Shown here one piece after another: positions 1 through 6,314 of a stretch of 14,169 bases of DNA (its first letter is position 1; each line of letters opens with the position of its first letter). Made by a program: the position numbers and the translations under genes. The notes beneath the pieces are model-generated. The model made no database searches. It was given only the letters and a program-made list of their open reading frames with translations, and was not told where the DNA came from. This DNA is from an uncultured Romboutsia sp. (GTDB lineage: Bacteria > Bacillota > Clostridia > Peptostreptococcales > Peptostreptococcaceae). The stretch covers positions 1 through 14,169 of the forward strand of contig CALFLM010000073.1 of the NCBI GenBank assembly GCA_937880075.1. The letters are read 5' to 3'.

Positions 1-462
1 ATATTCTACATTTTTAATATTCTCTAAAGTAGATATTTCTTTTGATACTTTTTCTATCTCTTCTGAATTTTCTAATGTTACTATATAACAATCATCTAAA
101 GGATTTTCTACTCCTTCTAATAAATAAGCATCTTCTCCCCAACTAACTTTCATATCATTTAACATAGCTTCTTTTTCTTTAAACTCTATATTTTTTATTC
201 CTTTTATATTGCTTAATTTAGTTTTAATATTATCTATGCTAGTTTTATCTAAGTTAGGTTGAATAGATACTCTTATTTCATTAACTTCATATTTTGTTGT
301 TTTTATAAATTGATTTGTATTTAATACAATACTAATTATTATACCTAATATTATTAACGATGCACTAATAGAAATTATAGATATAAAACTCATAGTTTTA
401 TTTTTTAAAATTCCTTTTATACCTTGCTTTACACTATATAAAAAATTAGACAGTAACTTCAT
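1..462 (-). CDS. ftsX: Cell-division ABC transporter permease FtsX (partial, N-terminal 154 residues)
   Basis: This is the integral membrane partner of FtsE. In the family, FtsEX couples ATP hydrolysis to activation of peptidoglycan hydrolases at the septum; in spore formers it is also linked to sporulation timing. The frame is open without a stop from an ATG at 462 to the window edge, so the C-terminal part, including the last membrane segments, is missing. The protein begins MKLLSNFLYSVKQGIKGI, the usual FtsX amphipathic start. One hydrophobic segment follows at about residues 24-46 (rich in I, S and L), then a polar stretch matching the FtsX extracellular domain. The start lies 17 bases inside the end of ftsE, preceded by an AGAGGGAA ribosome site within ftsE, so the two are translationally coupled. 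Identification is firm from the ftsE overlap and the N-terminal pattern; the product length cannot be stated. Confidence 0.93.
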   Translation of the reverse strand, partial: MKLLSNFLYSVKQGIKGILKNKTMSFISIISISASLIILGIIISIVLNTNQFIKTTKYEVNEIRVSIQPNLDKTSIDNIKTKLSNIKGIKNIEFKEKEAMLNDMKVSWGEDAYLLEGVENPLDDCYIVTLENSEEIEKVSKEISTLENIKNVEY

Positions 463-1132
463 ACATTTCCCTCTTTGTGTCTTTTATTATTTTTCCTTCT
501 TCTAACTGTATAACTCTTTTAGGAAATAAATTTATAATTTCATTATCATGTGTTGCCATTATAATAGTAACACCTTCTTTATTTATATCATTTAATATTT
601 CTAATATACTTATAGAATTTTCTCTATCTAAATTACCAGTACATTCGTCAGCTATAATTATCGCTGGTTTATTTACTATAGCTCTTGCTATAGCTACCCT
701 TTGAAGCTCTCCACCAGACAATTCATCTGGATATTTATTATACTTATCTGCTATTTTAACTTTCTCTAAAACTGACATTACCCTTGGCCTTATAGTTTTT
801 GAGCTTGCTCCAACTGCTCTCATTGCAATTTCAACATTTTCATATACAGTCTTTTCTCTTAAAATCCTAAAGTCTTGAAATACTACGCCTAAATTACGCC
901 TATATTCATGGATTTTTCGATGCTTAATCTTACTTAAATCTTGTCCTAGTACTGACACCCTTCCTGATGAAACTTTTTCTTCTCTTGTTAAAATTTTAAG
1001 TAGTGTGGATTTTCCCGCACCAGAATGTCCAACTAAAAATATAAATTCACCTTGACTTATTCCTAAATTTATATTATCAATGGATTTGTTTCTATCAGAA
1101 TATACTTTTTCTACGTTGGTAAATTTAATCAA
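446..1132 (-). CDS. ftsE: Cell-division ABC transporter ATPase FtsE
   Basis: This is the cytoplasmic ATPase of the FtsEX complex. All ABC motifs are present. Numbering from the TTG start, Walker A GHSGAGKST is at about 35-43, the Q-loop FQD at 85-87, the LSGGE signature at 138-142, Walker B IIIADE at 158-163 and the switch His at about 195. Total length of 228 aa is normal for FtsE. I place the start at TTG 1132, giving MIKFTNVEKVY, because that matches the usual family N terminus and lies 8 bases after GGAG. A GTG at 1141 is in frame but forms part of the ribosome site GGAGTGAT itself, so it is a poor start. One oddity is ADECTGNLD where the family almost always has ADEPTGNLD. ftsX overlaps the 3' end. 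A likely sigma-A-type promoter with three upstream repeats lies at 1184-1232. Confidence 0.96.
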   Translation of the reverse strand: MIKFTNVEKVYSDRNKSIDNINLGISQGEFIFLVGHSGAGKSTLLKILTREEKVSSGRVSVLGQDLSKIKHRKIHEYRRNLGVVFQDFRILREKTVYENVEIAMRAVGASSKTIRPRVMSVLEKVKIADKYNKYPDELSGGELQRVAIARAIVNKPAIIIADECTGNLDRENSISILEILNDINKEGVTIIMATHDNEIINLFPKRVIQLEEGKIIKDTKREMYEVTV

Positions 1133-1136
1133 TTGT

Positions 1137-1144
1137 ATCACTCC
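1137..1144 (-). promoter_or_regulatory. Shine-Dalgarno site that decides the ftsE start
   Basis: GGAGTGAT on the minus strand matches the extended anti-SD complement GGAGGTGAT less one G. An in-frame GTG lies inside it, and TTG follows 4 bases after its end. This spacing favours the TTG at 1132 as the ftsE initiator. Confidence 0.6.
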
Positions 1145-1183
1145 ATATATTCTATTTTTACACTAAATTTCTGCACATCATCT

Positions 1184-1212
1184 ATTATATATTATAAATG
1201 TCATTTTTGTAA
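1184..1212 (-). promoter_or_regulatory. Likely ftsEX promoter
   Basis: On the minus strand a perfect -10 TATAAT (1184-1189) lies 17 bases downstream of TTACAA (1207-1212), which is only a weak match to TTGACA. A second TATAAT sits at 1191-1196. Transcription would start near 1177, leaving a leader of about 45 bases before ftsE. The region follows the terminator of the upstream protease gene, so ftsEX probably needs its own promoter here. Confidence 0.45.
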
Positions 1213-1232
1213 CCATTTTGTAGCATTTTGTA
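1202..1232. repeat. Three short tandem direct repeats upstream of the ftsEX -10
   Basis: The minus strand reads TACAAAATG, TACAAAATG and TACAAAAATG in succession (plus strand CATTTTGTA at 1224-1232 and 1214-1222, and CATTTTTGTA at 1202-1211). Repeat starts are 10 and 12 bases apart, about one helical turn, and the promoter-proximal copy covers the presumed -35. This arrangement suggests binding sites for a regulator on one DNA face, but the AT-rich background makes chance possible. Confidence 0.4.
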
Positions 1233-1261
1233 ATTTATTTTTATTTTATAATAATTCTATT

Positions 1262-1310
1262 TAAAACTAAAAAGCTATTTCATATTAAAATAAACTTTAT
1301 ATGAAATAGC
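1262..1310 (-). terminator. Rho-independent terminator of the MORN/ISP operon
   Basis: A perfect 12-bp stem (GCTATTTCATAT at 1274-1285 pairing with ATATGAAATAGC at 1299-1310) with a 13-base loop is followed on the minus strand by TTTTTAGTTTTAA. It begins 8 bases after the protease stop codon. The plus strand lacks a T-run after the stem, so it works in the minus direction only. Confidence 0.88.
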
Positions 1311-1317
1311 CCCTTAA

Positions 1318-2265
1318 CTAATATTTATTCTTTTTTATATTTTTTTCATCCTTTAAATATACTAGTCCATTTCCCTGTACAGTCCTAGAATATTCTAGGA
1401 CTCTTGTATGTTTTATTAGTTGAGCATACAATTCTTCTTGTGTTAAATTTCTTTGGAATTCATTTTTAGACCAATTTTTTAATAAAGCTAGACTTCCTGT
1501 AACATGAGGTGTCGCCATACTCGTTCCACTTAAAACAGCAAATTGATTGTTAGGATACGTAGAAAGTATATCAACTCCAGGAGCAACTACATCTATAGCT
1601 GTATTAGAGTTAGAAAACTTAGCAGGTACACCTTTTTTGTCAACCGCACCAACAGATATTACATCTGCATACGCTGCTGGATATGAATATTCAAAGCTAT
1701 CAGCATTTCCATCACCTTCATTGCCTGCTGCACAAACCACTAATATGTTACTATTAACAGCTTCTTTTATTACTTTTTCTAACTTAGAACTATTTTCCAA
1801 TAACCCAAGTGACATAGATATTATATCTACCTTTTGCTCTACTGCATATTTTATAGCATTTATTACCCAACTTAGCTTTCCTGTTCCAGTTTTATTTATA
1901 GCCTTTAAAACATAAATTTTAGCATCTGGAGCAACACCTGTTATATTACTTCCATTTGCACATATAGTACCTATTACATGAGTTCCATGTCCAACTCTGT
2001 CAATTACTATATTAGGATTTTTTTTATCTTCATCTGTAAAATTCCTTACACCGATTATATTATTTTTTAGACTTTCATGATTTATATCACATCCAGAATC
2101 TATTACTGCAATCCTAACTCCAGCACCTTTTTGTGACTCTTGCCATATACTTTTTGCTTTTATCATTTCTACTCCATATATGGATTTTGTTCCCATGCCT
2201 CTAAACTCTTTATTTATTATAAAAGGCATTAGCTTTACATCTAAATCTAAATTTTCTATTTTCAT
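1318..2265 (-). CDS. Intracellular subtilisin-family serine protease (ISP)
   Basis: This is a 315-aa S8 family protease closely resembling the major intracellular subtilisin (IspA/ISP-1) of Bacillus. The catalytic triad is complete: Asp56 in AVIDSGCD, His93 in GHGTHV and Ser249 in GTSMATPH, with oxyanion Asn182 in AAGNEGDG. There is no signal peptide. In characterised ISPs a short N-terminal extension bearing an LIPY/F motif blocks the active site until it is cleaved; here LMPF stands at residues 12-15 in the same context. The protein should therefore be made as a self-inhibited cytoplasmic zymogen that degrades internal protein in stationary phase or sporulation (family knowledge, not shown here). 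The ATG is preceded by GGAG with 8-base spacing. The MORN-repeat gene lies 30 bases upstream with no terminator between, so the two are probably co-transcribed. The ISP identity is firm; the substrate is unknown. Confidence 0.95.
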   Translation of the reverse strand: MKIENLDLDVKLMPFIINKEFRGMGTKSIYGVEMIKAKSIWQESQKGAGVRIAVIDSGCDINHESLKNNIIGVRNFTDEDKKNPNIVIDRVGHGTHVIGTICANGSNITGVAPDAKIYVLKAINKTGTGKLSWVINAIKYAVEQKVDIISMSLGLLENSSKLEKVIKEAVNSNILVVCAAGNEGDGNADSFEYSYPAAYADVISVGAVDKKGVPAKFSNSNTAIDVVAPGVDILSTYPNNQFAVLSGTSMATPHVTGSLALLKNWSKNEFQRNLTQEELYAQLIKHTRVLEYSRTVQGNGLVYLKDEKNIKKNKY

Positions 2266-2295
2266 TCATATCACTCCAAAATATTGTATATTAAA

Positions 2296-3477
2296 TTATA
2301 TATCTTTAGAGTGATTATGGTGATTAATATTATCACTTAAATACTTTTCAATATTTTCTAACATATATATTTCTTCTATAATATTTAAATCTATATTATT
2401 TATGTACTTTTCTTCGTCATTAGCTTTATATACACCATTTAATATATCTCCTTCGATGACTATATCAATTACAACTTTAGAATTTAAACAGTAAGTTCCT
2501 ATCTTTCCTTTTTTATCATTTTTCCACTCACCAATATATTTATATAAACTACATACATATGTGCCTATACCATGTCGCTTACCTCTTTTAAAATCCCCTT
2601 CATATATTCCTTCATTTTTATATCTATATCTTCCTCTACCTTCAAATAAATCATCTTTAAATTCGCCTTCATATACAGTATTGTCTATAAACTTTAATAT
2701 TCCATATCCTTTTTTTAATCCATATCTATATTCACCTTCATATGTATCACCACTAGCACTTATATAGCACCCATGTCCATGAAATACATTGTCTTTAAAT
2801 TCTCCTATGTATTTATCTCCATTTGAATAAATATATTCGCCTTTTCCGTTAATTTTATCATTGAAAAATTCTCCTATATATTTATCTCCATTAGCTTTTA
2901 TTAATTTACCATCTCCAGATTTTAAATTATCTTTCCACATACCTATATACTTGCTTCCATCTTTATAATATAATACACCCTTCCCTTCCTTTTTATTGTT
3001 AATAAAATGACCTTTATATATATCATTATTTTTATATGTATAAGTTCCGATTCCTTCAGCTACTCCATTTCTAAAATCTCCACTATATATACAACCATTG
3101 TTATAAGTATATTTACCTATACTGTGCATTAAATCATTTTTCCATATACCTTCATATTTTTCTTTATTTGAAAATATACAGATACCAAACCCTTGTCTTT
3201 TACCATTTATAAATTCACCTTTATACAAATCTCCATTATCATATTTATAAACTTTCTCATTATTAAAATATTTATCCACTACTTTATATGAATTATCTTT
3301 GTTTTCATTTTCAATCCGTTTAAGTGTTTTGCTACTGCCTCTCATGCTTAAATCATTATTTTTCTTATTCTTGCTTTTAGTTTTTGAATATTTTATAAAT
3401 GTAATTATTATAAATATAGAAGATAATAATAGAAAGACTTTAAATATAGTAAAAAAATACACCTTTATTTCGTCCAT
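2296..3477 (-). CDS. Membrane-anchored MORN-repeat protein
   Basis: This 393-aa protein has one hydrophobic helix at residues about 7-29, a basic, Asn/Lys/Ser-rich linker at 30-70, and about eleven tandem 23-residue MORN repeats from about 78 to 330. Each follows the pattern YxGxFxxxxxxGxGxYxY, for example YKGEFINGKRQGFGIC and YEGEFKDDLFEGRGRY. The last repeat is degenerate and a 60-residue acidic tail with no recognised motif follows. The short polar N terminus and the Lys-rich stretch after the helix predict a cytoplasmic repeat domain (positive-inside rule). MORN repeats form elongated beta-hairpin surfaces that bind lipid or protein partners; bacterial functions are mostly unknown. The ribosome site AAAGGAG stands 12 bases before the ATG, a rather long spacing. 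It is first in a probable operon with the intracellular subtilisin. The MORN class is certain; the function is not. Confidence 0.93.
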   Translation of the reverse strand: MDEIKVYFFTIFKVFLLLSSIFIIITFIKYSKTKSKNKKNNDLSMRGSSKTLKRIENENKDNSYKVVDKYFNNEKVYKYDNGDLYKGEFINGKRQGFGICIFSNKEKYEGIWKNDLMHSIGKYTYNNGCIYSGDFRNGVAEGIGTYTYKNNDIYKGHFINNKKEGKGVLYYKDGSKYIGMWKDNLKSGDGKLIKANGDKYIGEFFNDKINGKGEYIYSNGDKYIGEFKDNVFHGHGCYISASGDTYEGEYRYGLKKGYGILKFIDNTVYEGEFKDDLFEGRGRYRYKNEGIYEGDFKRGKRHGIGTYVCSLYKYIGEWKNDKKGKIGTYCLNSKVVIDIVIEGDILNGVYKANDEEKYINNIDLNIIEEIYMLENIEKYLSDNINHHNHSKDI

Positions 3478-3539
3478 ATTAAATATAGTCTCCTTTTATT
3501 AAATTAAGATATATTAATTTATATTTTATAGATTTATTT

Positions 3540-3545
3540 ATTATA
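3540..3545 (-). promoter_or_regulatory. Possible -10 element of the MORN/ISP operon
   Basis: A perfect TATAAT (minus strand) lies about 60 bases upstream of the MORN gene and downstream of the ttcA terminator, where a promoter is expected. I see no good -35 at 16-18 bases, so this is only a candidate; the surrounding DNA is almost pure A/T. Confidence 0.3.
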
Positions 3546-3591
3546 CTTGTAAAATCTTAATATATAAAAATTTAAAATTTATATTTTAAGC

Positions 3592-3630
3592 AAAATAAAA
3601 ACACTGACATCATATCAGTGTTTTTATTTT
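3592..3630. terminator. Bidirectional terminator after ttcA
   Basis: A 16-bp stem (3592-3607 with 3615-3630) has the core CACTGA/TCAGTG and flanking A-run/T-run arms around a 7-base loop. The poly-A arm on one side and poly-T arm on the other let it stop transcription in either direction. It begins 7 bases after the ttcA stop and separates ttcA from the MORN/ISP operon. Confidence 0.92.
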
Positions 3631-3636
3631 ACATTA

Positions 3637-4500
3637 TTATTTTTCATAATTTTCTAAGAATGAATGTTTTACTCCATCTTGTTGCCATCCTAAAACAGAA
3701 TCTATATTAACATTTTCAGATGCTTTAAATATAGATTTTTCAACATCTTTAAAGTTTTCACCTAAACTTTTTATAAGATCTTTTATTTCATATCTTTTAT
3801 TACCAGTCTTTTTCGCTGCAACCATACATGCACAGTTTAATGGCCATATCCCACTATTTTGTATAAACCTAACTATATGCTCTTCTCTTATATAGTAAAG
3901 AGGTCTTATTATTTGTATCCCATCAAAATTTGTTGAATTTAATTTTGGTAACATTGTTTTAAAGTTTCCTGCACATAGTAAGTTTAACATAGTAGTTTCT
4001 ATAACATCATCATAGTGATGTCCAAGCGCAAGCTTATTACACCCTAACTCTTCTGCCTTTGAATATAATGCTCCTCTTCTCATTCTAGCACACATATAGC
4101 ATGGATAATCCTTAGCTATTTCATCTGCTATTTCAAAAATTCTAGAATCAAATAGATGTATTGGAATATCTAAGTATTCACAGTTATCTATAAGTAGTTG
4201 CCTTATGTCTTTATGATATCCTGGATCCATAGCTATAAATTCAACTTCAAAGTTAACTTGTCCATGTCTTTTTAATTCTTGAAACATTTTAGCCATAAGT
4301 AAACTATCTTTTCCACCAGATATGGCAACTGCTATTTTGTCACCTTCTTCTACTAAATTATAATCTCTTATAGCTTTTATAAATTTCGACCATAAATGTT
4401 TTCTATATTTTTTTATTATACTTCTTTCTATATCCTTTAATGGCTGTCTCTCATCAAAAGGAACTATAATTTCACAGCCTTTTCCCGCTAATTCGCTCAT
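3637..4500 (-). CDS. ttcA: TtcA-family tRNA 2-thiocytidine biosynthesis protein (PP-loop ATPase)
   Basis: TtcA-type enzymes adenylate C32 of certain tRNAs and replace its oxygen with sulfur, using a [4Fe-4S] cluster. The 287-aa product carries the PP-loop SGGKDS at 61-66, the family stretch LALGHHYDDVIETTMLNL at about 157-174, and a CxxC pair C134/C137 in PCYMCARMRRG that matches the CxxCxRxRRG cluster site. The third cluster ligand region is NCAC (C223/C225), where classical TtcA has CxxC, so only the spacing differs. The start ATG follows GAGGTGAT with 3-base spacing. It stands alone between its own promoter (4535-4564) and a bidirectional terminator. The family is certain. Whether the product is exactly s2C32 is inferred, since clostridial members have not, to my knowledge, been tested. 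Confidence 0.9.
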   Translation of the reverse strand: MSELAGKGCEIIVPFDERQPLKDIERSIIKKYRKHLWSKFIKAIRDYNLVEEGDKIAVAISGGKDSLLMAKMFQELKRHGQVNFEVEFIAMDPGYHKDIRQLLIDNCEYLDIPIHLFDSRIFEIADEIAKDYPCYMCARMRRGALYSKAEELGCNKLALGHHYDDVIETTMLNLLCAGNFKTMLPKLNSTNFDGIQIIRPLYYIREEHIVRFIQNSGIWPLNCACMVAAKKTGNKRYEIKDLIKSLGENFKDVEKSIFKASENVNIDSVLGWQQDGVKHSFLENYEK

Positions 4501-4523
4501 TTTATCACCTCATCCTTATGTGA

Positions 4524-4549
4524 ACATGAAAATTATTTTATCATAAAAT
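4524..4549 (+). promoter_or_regulatory. Possible sigma-E/sigma-K sporulation promoter of cotJABC
   Basis: CATAAAAT at 4542-4549 fits the CATAnnnT -10 shared by mother-cell sigma factors, and ACA (4524-4526) lies 15 bases before it as in sigma-K promoters (AC near -35). The leader to cotJA would be about 160 bases. No other CATA lies between here and cotJA. The element overlaps the ttcA promoter on the other strand. It is motif-based and short, so chance is possible. Confidence 0.35.
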
Positions 4550-4564
4550 CTATTACTAGTTCAA
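4535..4564 (-). promoter_or_regulatory. Likely sigma-A-type promoter of ttcA
   Basis: On the minus strand TTGAAC (4559-4564) and TAAAAT (4535-4540) are separated by 18 bases, and the -10 is preceded by TG with one base between (TGATAAAAT), an extended -10. The leader would be about 28 bases. Confidence 0.55.
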
Positions 4565-4676
4565 GTGATACGTAAATTAAATACTTTTATTTATATTACT
4601 TCCTCAATATTTATTAGATTTTCGATGTTCTTATCTATTTATAGTAACCAAATTTGCTTGTACGAATATTATATTA

Positions 4677-4695
4677 TTAGATATTTATTATCTAA
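4677..4695 (+). other. Small hairpin in the cotJ leader just before the ribosome site
   Basis: TTAGATA (4677-4683) pairs with TATCTAA (4689-4695) around a 5-base loop, ending 10 bases before the GGGAGG ribosome site of cotJA. It is only 7 bp and AT-rich, so a role in mRNA stability or initiation is speculative. Confidence 0.3.
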
Positions 4696-4717
4696 ATTTT
4701 TACTGGGAGGAATTTTG

Positions 4718-4927
4718 ATGGAAAACAAAAAAAGAGGTGTATCTCAAAACTGTGGTTGTGATTTAGCTAGACCTTATGTAAATGACCAAACATTTACAAA
4801 GATGTATAACCTTTCTACAGCATTAAAATATGGAACATTATTTCCTGAATTAAATCTATTGGATTCTGTAATGTATAATAAAGATTTATATTCTACACCT
4901 AAAAAAAGATCTGGGGGTAAAAGATAA
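4718..4927 (+). CDS. cotJA: Spore coat-associated protein CotJA
   Basis: This small 69-aa protein is the first gene of the cotJ operon, whose products are incorporated in the inner spore coat in Bacillus and Clostridia. The characteristic CotJA core is visible: LARPYVNDQTFTKMYNLSTAL followed by KYGTLFPELNLL. In the family the last part reads GTLFPEL before a short basic tail, as here (PKKRSGGKR). The ATG at 4718 follows GGGAGG with good spacing; the frame is open further upstream to 4565, but that would add about 50 hydrophobic residues foreign to the family, so I reject it. The stop TAATG overlaps the cotJB start by one base, so the two are translationally coupled. CotJA and CotJC are reported to interact in B. 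subtilis. Confidence 0.93.
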   Translation: MENKKRGVSQNCGCDLARPYVNDQTFTKMYNLSTALKYGTLFPELNLLDSVMYNKDLYSTPKKRSGGKR

Positions 4928-5193
4928 TGAAACAAGAGTCTAGAAGTGAACTTATGGCAAGAGTACAAGAATTATGTTTTGCATGTTTAGATTTAAATCT
5001 ATATTTAGATAATAATCCAGACGATAGTAATGCTGTAAGCATGTATAATAAATTAAGTAAGCAATTTGAACAAGCTAGATGCGCTTATGAAAGTAAATAT
5101 GGGCCTTTGACTAATTTTGGGTATGCTCAAAGTAGATGCCCTTGGCAATGGTTAGACCAACCTTGGCCTTGGGATAGAGAATTTAATGATTAG
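4927..5193 (+). CDS. cotJB: Spore coat protein CotJB
   Basis: This is an 88-aa member of the CotJB family, the middle gene of the cotJ operon. It has an N-terminal helical part (ELMARVQELCFACLDLNLYLD) with the DLNLYLDNNP pattern typical of CotJB, a second helix with YNKLSKQFEQARCAYESKYGPL, and the Trp/Pro-rich tail CPWQWLDQPWPWDREF. Its start shares one base with the cotJA stop, and GGGGGT within cotJA serves as ribosome site. cotJC follows after 30 bases with its own strong ribosome site and no terminator between. Its biochemical role is unknown in the family; it is thought to be a coat morphogenesis or assembly partner of CotJC. Confidence 0.94.
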   Translation: MKQESRSELMARVQELCFACLDLNLYLDNNPDDSNAVSMYNKLSKQFEQARCAYESKYGPLTNFGYAQSRCPWQWLDQPWPWDREFND

Positions 5194-5223
5194 TATCAAA
5201 TATATAGGGGAGGATTTAAATTT

Positions 5224-5796
5224 ATGTGGATTTATCAAAAAACTTTACAACATCCTGTTAATATAAAAAATGGAGACCTTGGTATGGCTAAATATTTAAT
5301 CACTCAATTTGGTGGTCCAAACGGTGAATTAGGTGCTGCTTTAAGATATTTAAGTCAAAGATATACTATGCCTACAGGGAAATCCCGTGCACTTTTAACT
5401 GATATTGGAACAGAAGAATTAGCTCACGTTGAAATAATATCTACAATGGTTTATCAATTAACTTCAGATGCTACACCTGATGAACTAAGGGATGCTGGTC
5501 TTGGATCAAGTTATGCTCAAAATGGATTTGGAATATATCCTTCAGACTCCAATGGTGTTCCATTTAGTACTGCTCCTATAGCTGTTATGGGAAATCCTGT
5601 TACTGATTTACACGAGGATATGGCTGCTGAGCAAAAAGCTTTAGCAACTTATTATCATCTTATAAATTTAACTGATGACGTAGATATAATAAATGTTTTA
5701 AGATTTTTAGGTGAAAGGGAGATAGTTCATTATCAAAGATTTGGGGAAGCTTTAATGGATGTTTATGACTTTGACGAAAGTAAGCATATATTTTAA
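5224..5796 (+). CDS. cotJC: Spore coat manganese catalase CotJC
   Basis: This 190-aa non-haem di-manganese catalase of the ferritin-like fold is deposited in the spore coat, where it would break hydrogen peroxide to water and oxygen. The expected metal ligands are all present: Glu35 (GELGAAL), Glu65 and His68 (TEELAHVE), Glu136 (AAEQKA) and His169 (EREIVHY). These line up with the ligands of Lactobacillus manganese catalase at a consistent offset. It lacks the long C-terminal tail of the full-size enzyme, as is usual for CotJC. The ribosome site GGGGAGG precedes the ATG by 10 bases. It is the last gene of the operon and is followed by a strong terminator at 5811-5851. In Clostridioides difficile, related coat catalases are known on the spore surface. 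Confidence 0.96.
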   Translation: MWIYQKTLQHPVNIKNGDLGMAKYLITQFGGPNGELGAALRYLSQRYTMPTGKSRALLTDIGTEELAHVEIISTMVYQLTSDATPDELRDAGLGSSYAQNGFGIYPSDSNGVPFSTAPIAVMGNPVTDLHEDMAAEQKALATYYHLINLTDDVDIINVLRFLGEREIVHYQRFGEALMDVYDFDESKHIF

Positions 5797-5810
5797 ATTT
5801 TAAGTTTTAT

Positions 5811-5851
5811 AGCAACGTATATAAATTTTATTTAAAATACGTTGCTTTTTT
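5811..5851 (+). terminator. Terminator of the cotJABC operon
   Basis: AGCAACGTAT (5811-5820) pairs with ATACGTTGCT (5837-5846), and a T6 run begins at 5846. It lies 14 bases after the cotJC stop. The loop is 16 bases and AT-rich. Confidence 0.92.
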
Positions 5852-5875
5852 ATATTCATTGTTTATATATTTTTC

Positions 5876-5903
5876 AAAAAATACTGCCTATAATAAGCAG
5901 TAT
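5876..5903 (-). terminator. Terminator of the small unknown gene at 5907-6314
   Basis: On the minus strand ATACTGC pairs with GCAGTAT around a 9-base loop, followed by T6 (5881-5876). It starts 3 bases after the stop codon. It stands tail to tail with the cotJ terminator. Confidence 0.88.
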
Positions 5904-5906
5904 AAT

Positions 5907-6314
5907 TTATATATTAGATAAGACTCTTAACTTTATATCTTCATTCAAATTAATAAAAGTTGATATATTTTCTATATCTTCAATCATAAATATTTGCAAG
6001 TATTCATTTAATATTTTAAGCTGTGCATATTCAACTCTAGATGCAAAATAATAGCAAAGATTCTTAATGTATTTTAGATAACATTTATTCATCCTCACTT
6101 CTGTATACATAGAATTTGAAGATTCTCTAGATAATTTAAATAATTCCTTAAGCCTCATATATGCACATTGTTCATCTTTAGTTGTATAAAAACTAGATAA
6201 TATTTCATCTAAAGCTTGTTCAACATTTAAAAGGGCTTTTGTGTTTATAAATAAATCTATATAATATGAATCCCTACTATACTTAAATTGATAGAAATCA
6301 GTTATTACATTCAT
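5907..6314 (-). CDS. Hypothetical protein, helical, 135 aa
   Basis: I do not recognise this protein. It is convincing as a gene: the ATG at 6314 follows AAGGAGTGAA with good spacing, it is open for 135 codons, and a terminator begins 3 bases after the stop. The product is predicted mostly alpha-helical and soluble, with no signal peptide or membrane segment. It is rich in Tyr, Ile, Asn and Leu, with three scattered Cys residues and no CxxC. A central charged helix (YMRLKELFKLSRESSNSM) and an acidic, Ile-rich C-terminal part (FMIEDIENISTFINLNEDI) are the most distinct stretches. It lies convergent to cotJC and divergent from another unknown gene at 6628. Proximity to a coat operon alone does not show a sporulation role. 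A helical-bundle adaptor or regulator is possible but unsupported. Confidence 0.8.
   Translation of the reverse strand: MNVITDFYQFKYSRDSYYIDLFINTKALLNVEQALDEILSSFYTTKDEQCAYMRLKELFKLSRESSNSMYTEVRMNKCYLKYIKNLCYYFASRVEYAQLKILNEYLQIFMIEDIENISTFINLNEDIKLRVLSNI

Noticed and set aside
1133..1141. GTG at 1141 as the ftsE start
   Set aside because: It lies inside the GGAGTGAT ribosome site, leaving no spacing. The TTG at 1132 has 8-base spacing and gives the usual FtsE N terminus.
1547..1915. Plus-strand open frame opposite the subtilisin gene
   Set aside because: It is antisense to a strongly conserved protease domain, has no ribosome site, and its composition is typical of a reverse-strand shadow.
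2500..3240. Tandem DNA repeat array or CRISPR-like structure
   Set aside because: The about 69-base periodicity comes from the 23-residue MORN repeats in the protein. The copies differ in sequence and there are no unique spacers between identical repeats.
4565..4717. Upstream in-frame extension of cotJA from a GTG at 4565
   Set aside because: It would add about 50 hydrophobic residues not found in CotJA, it has no ribosome site, and the ATG at 4718 has an ideal one and gives the family N terminus.
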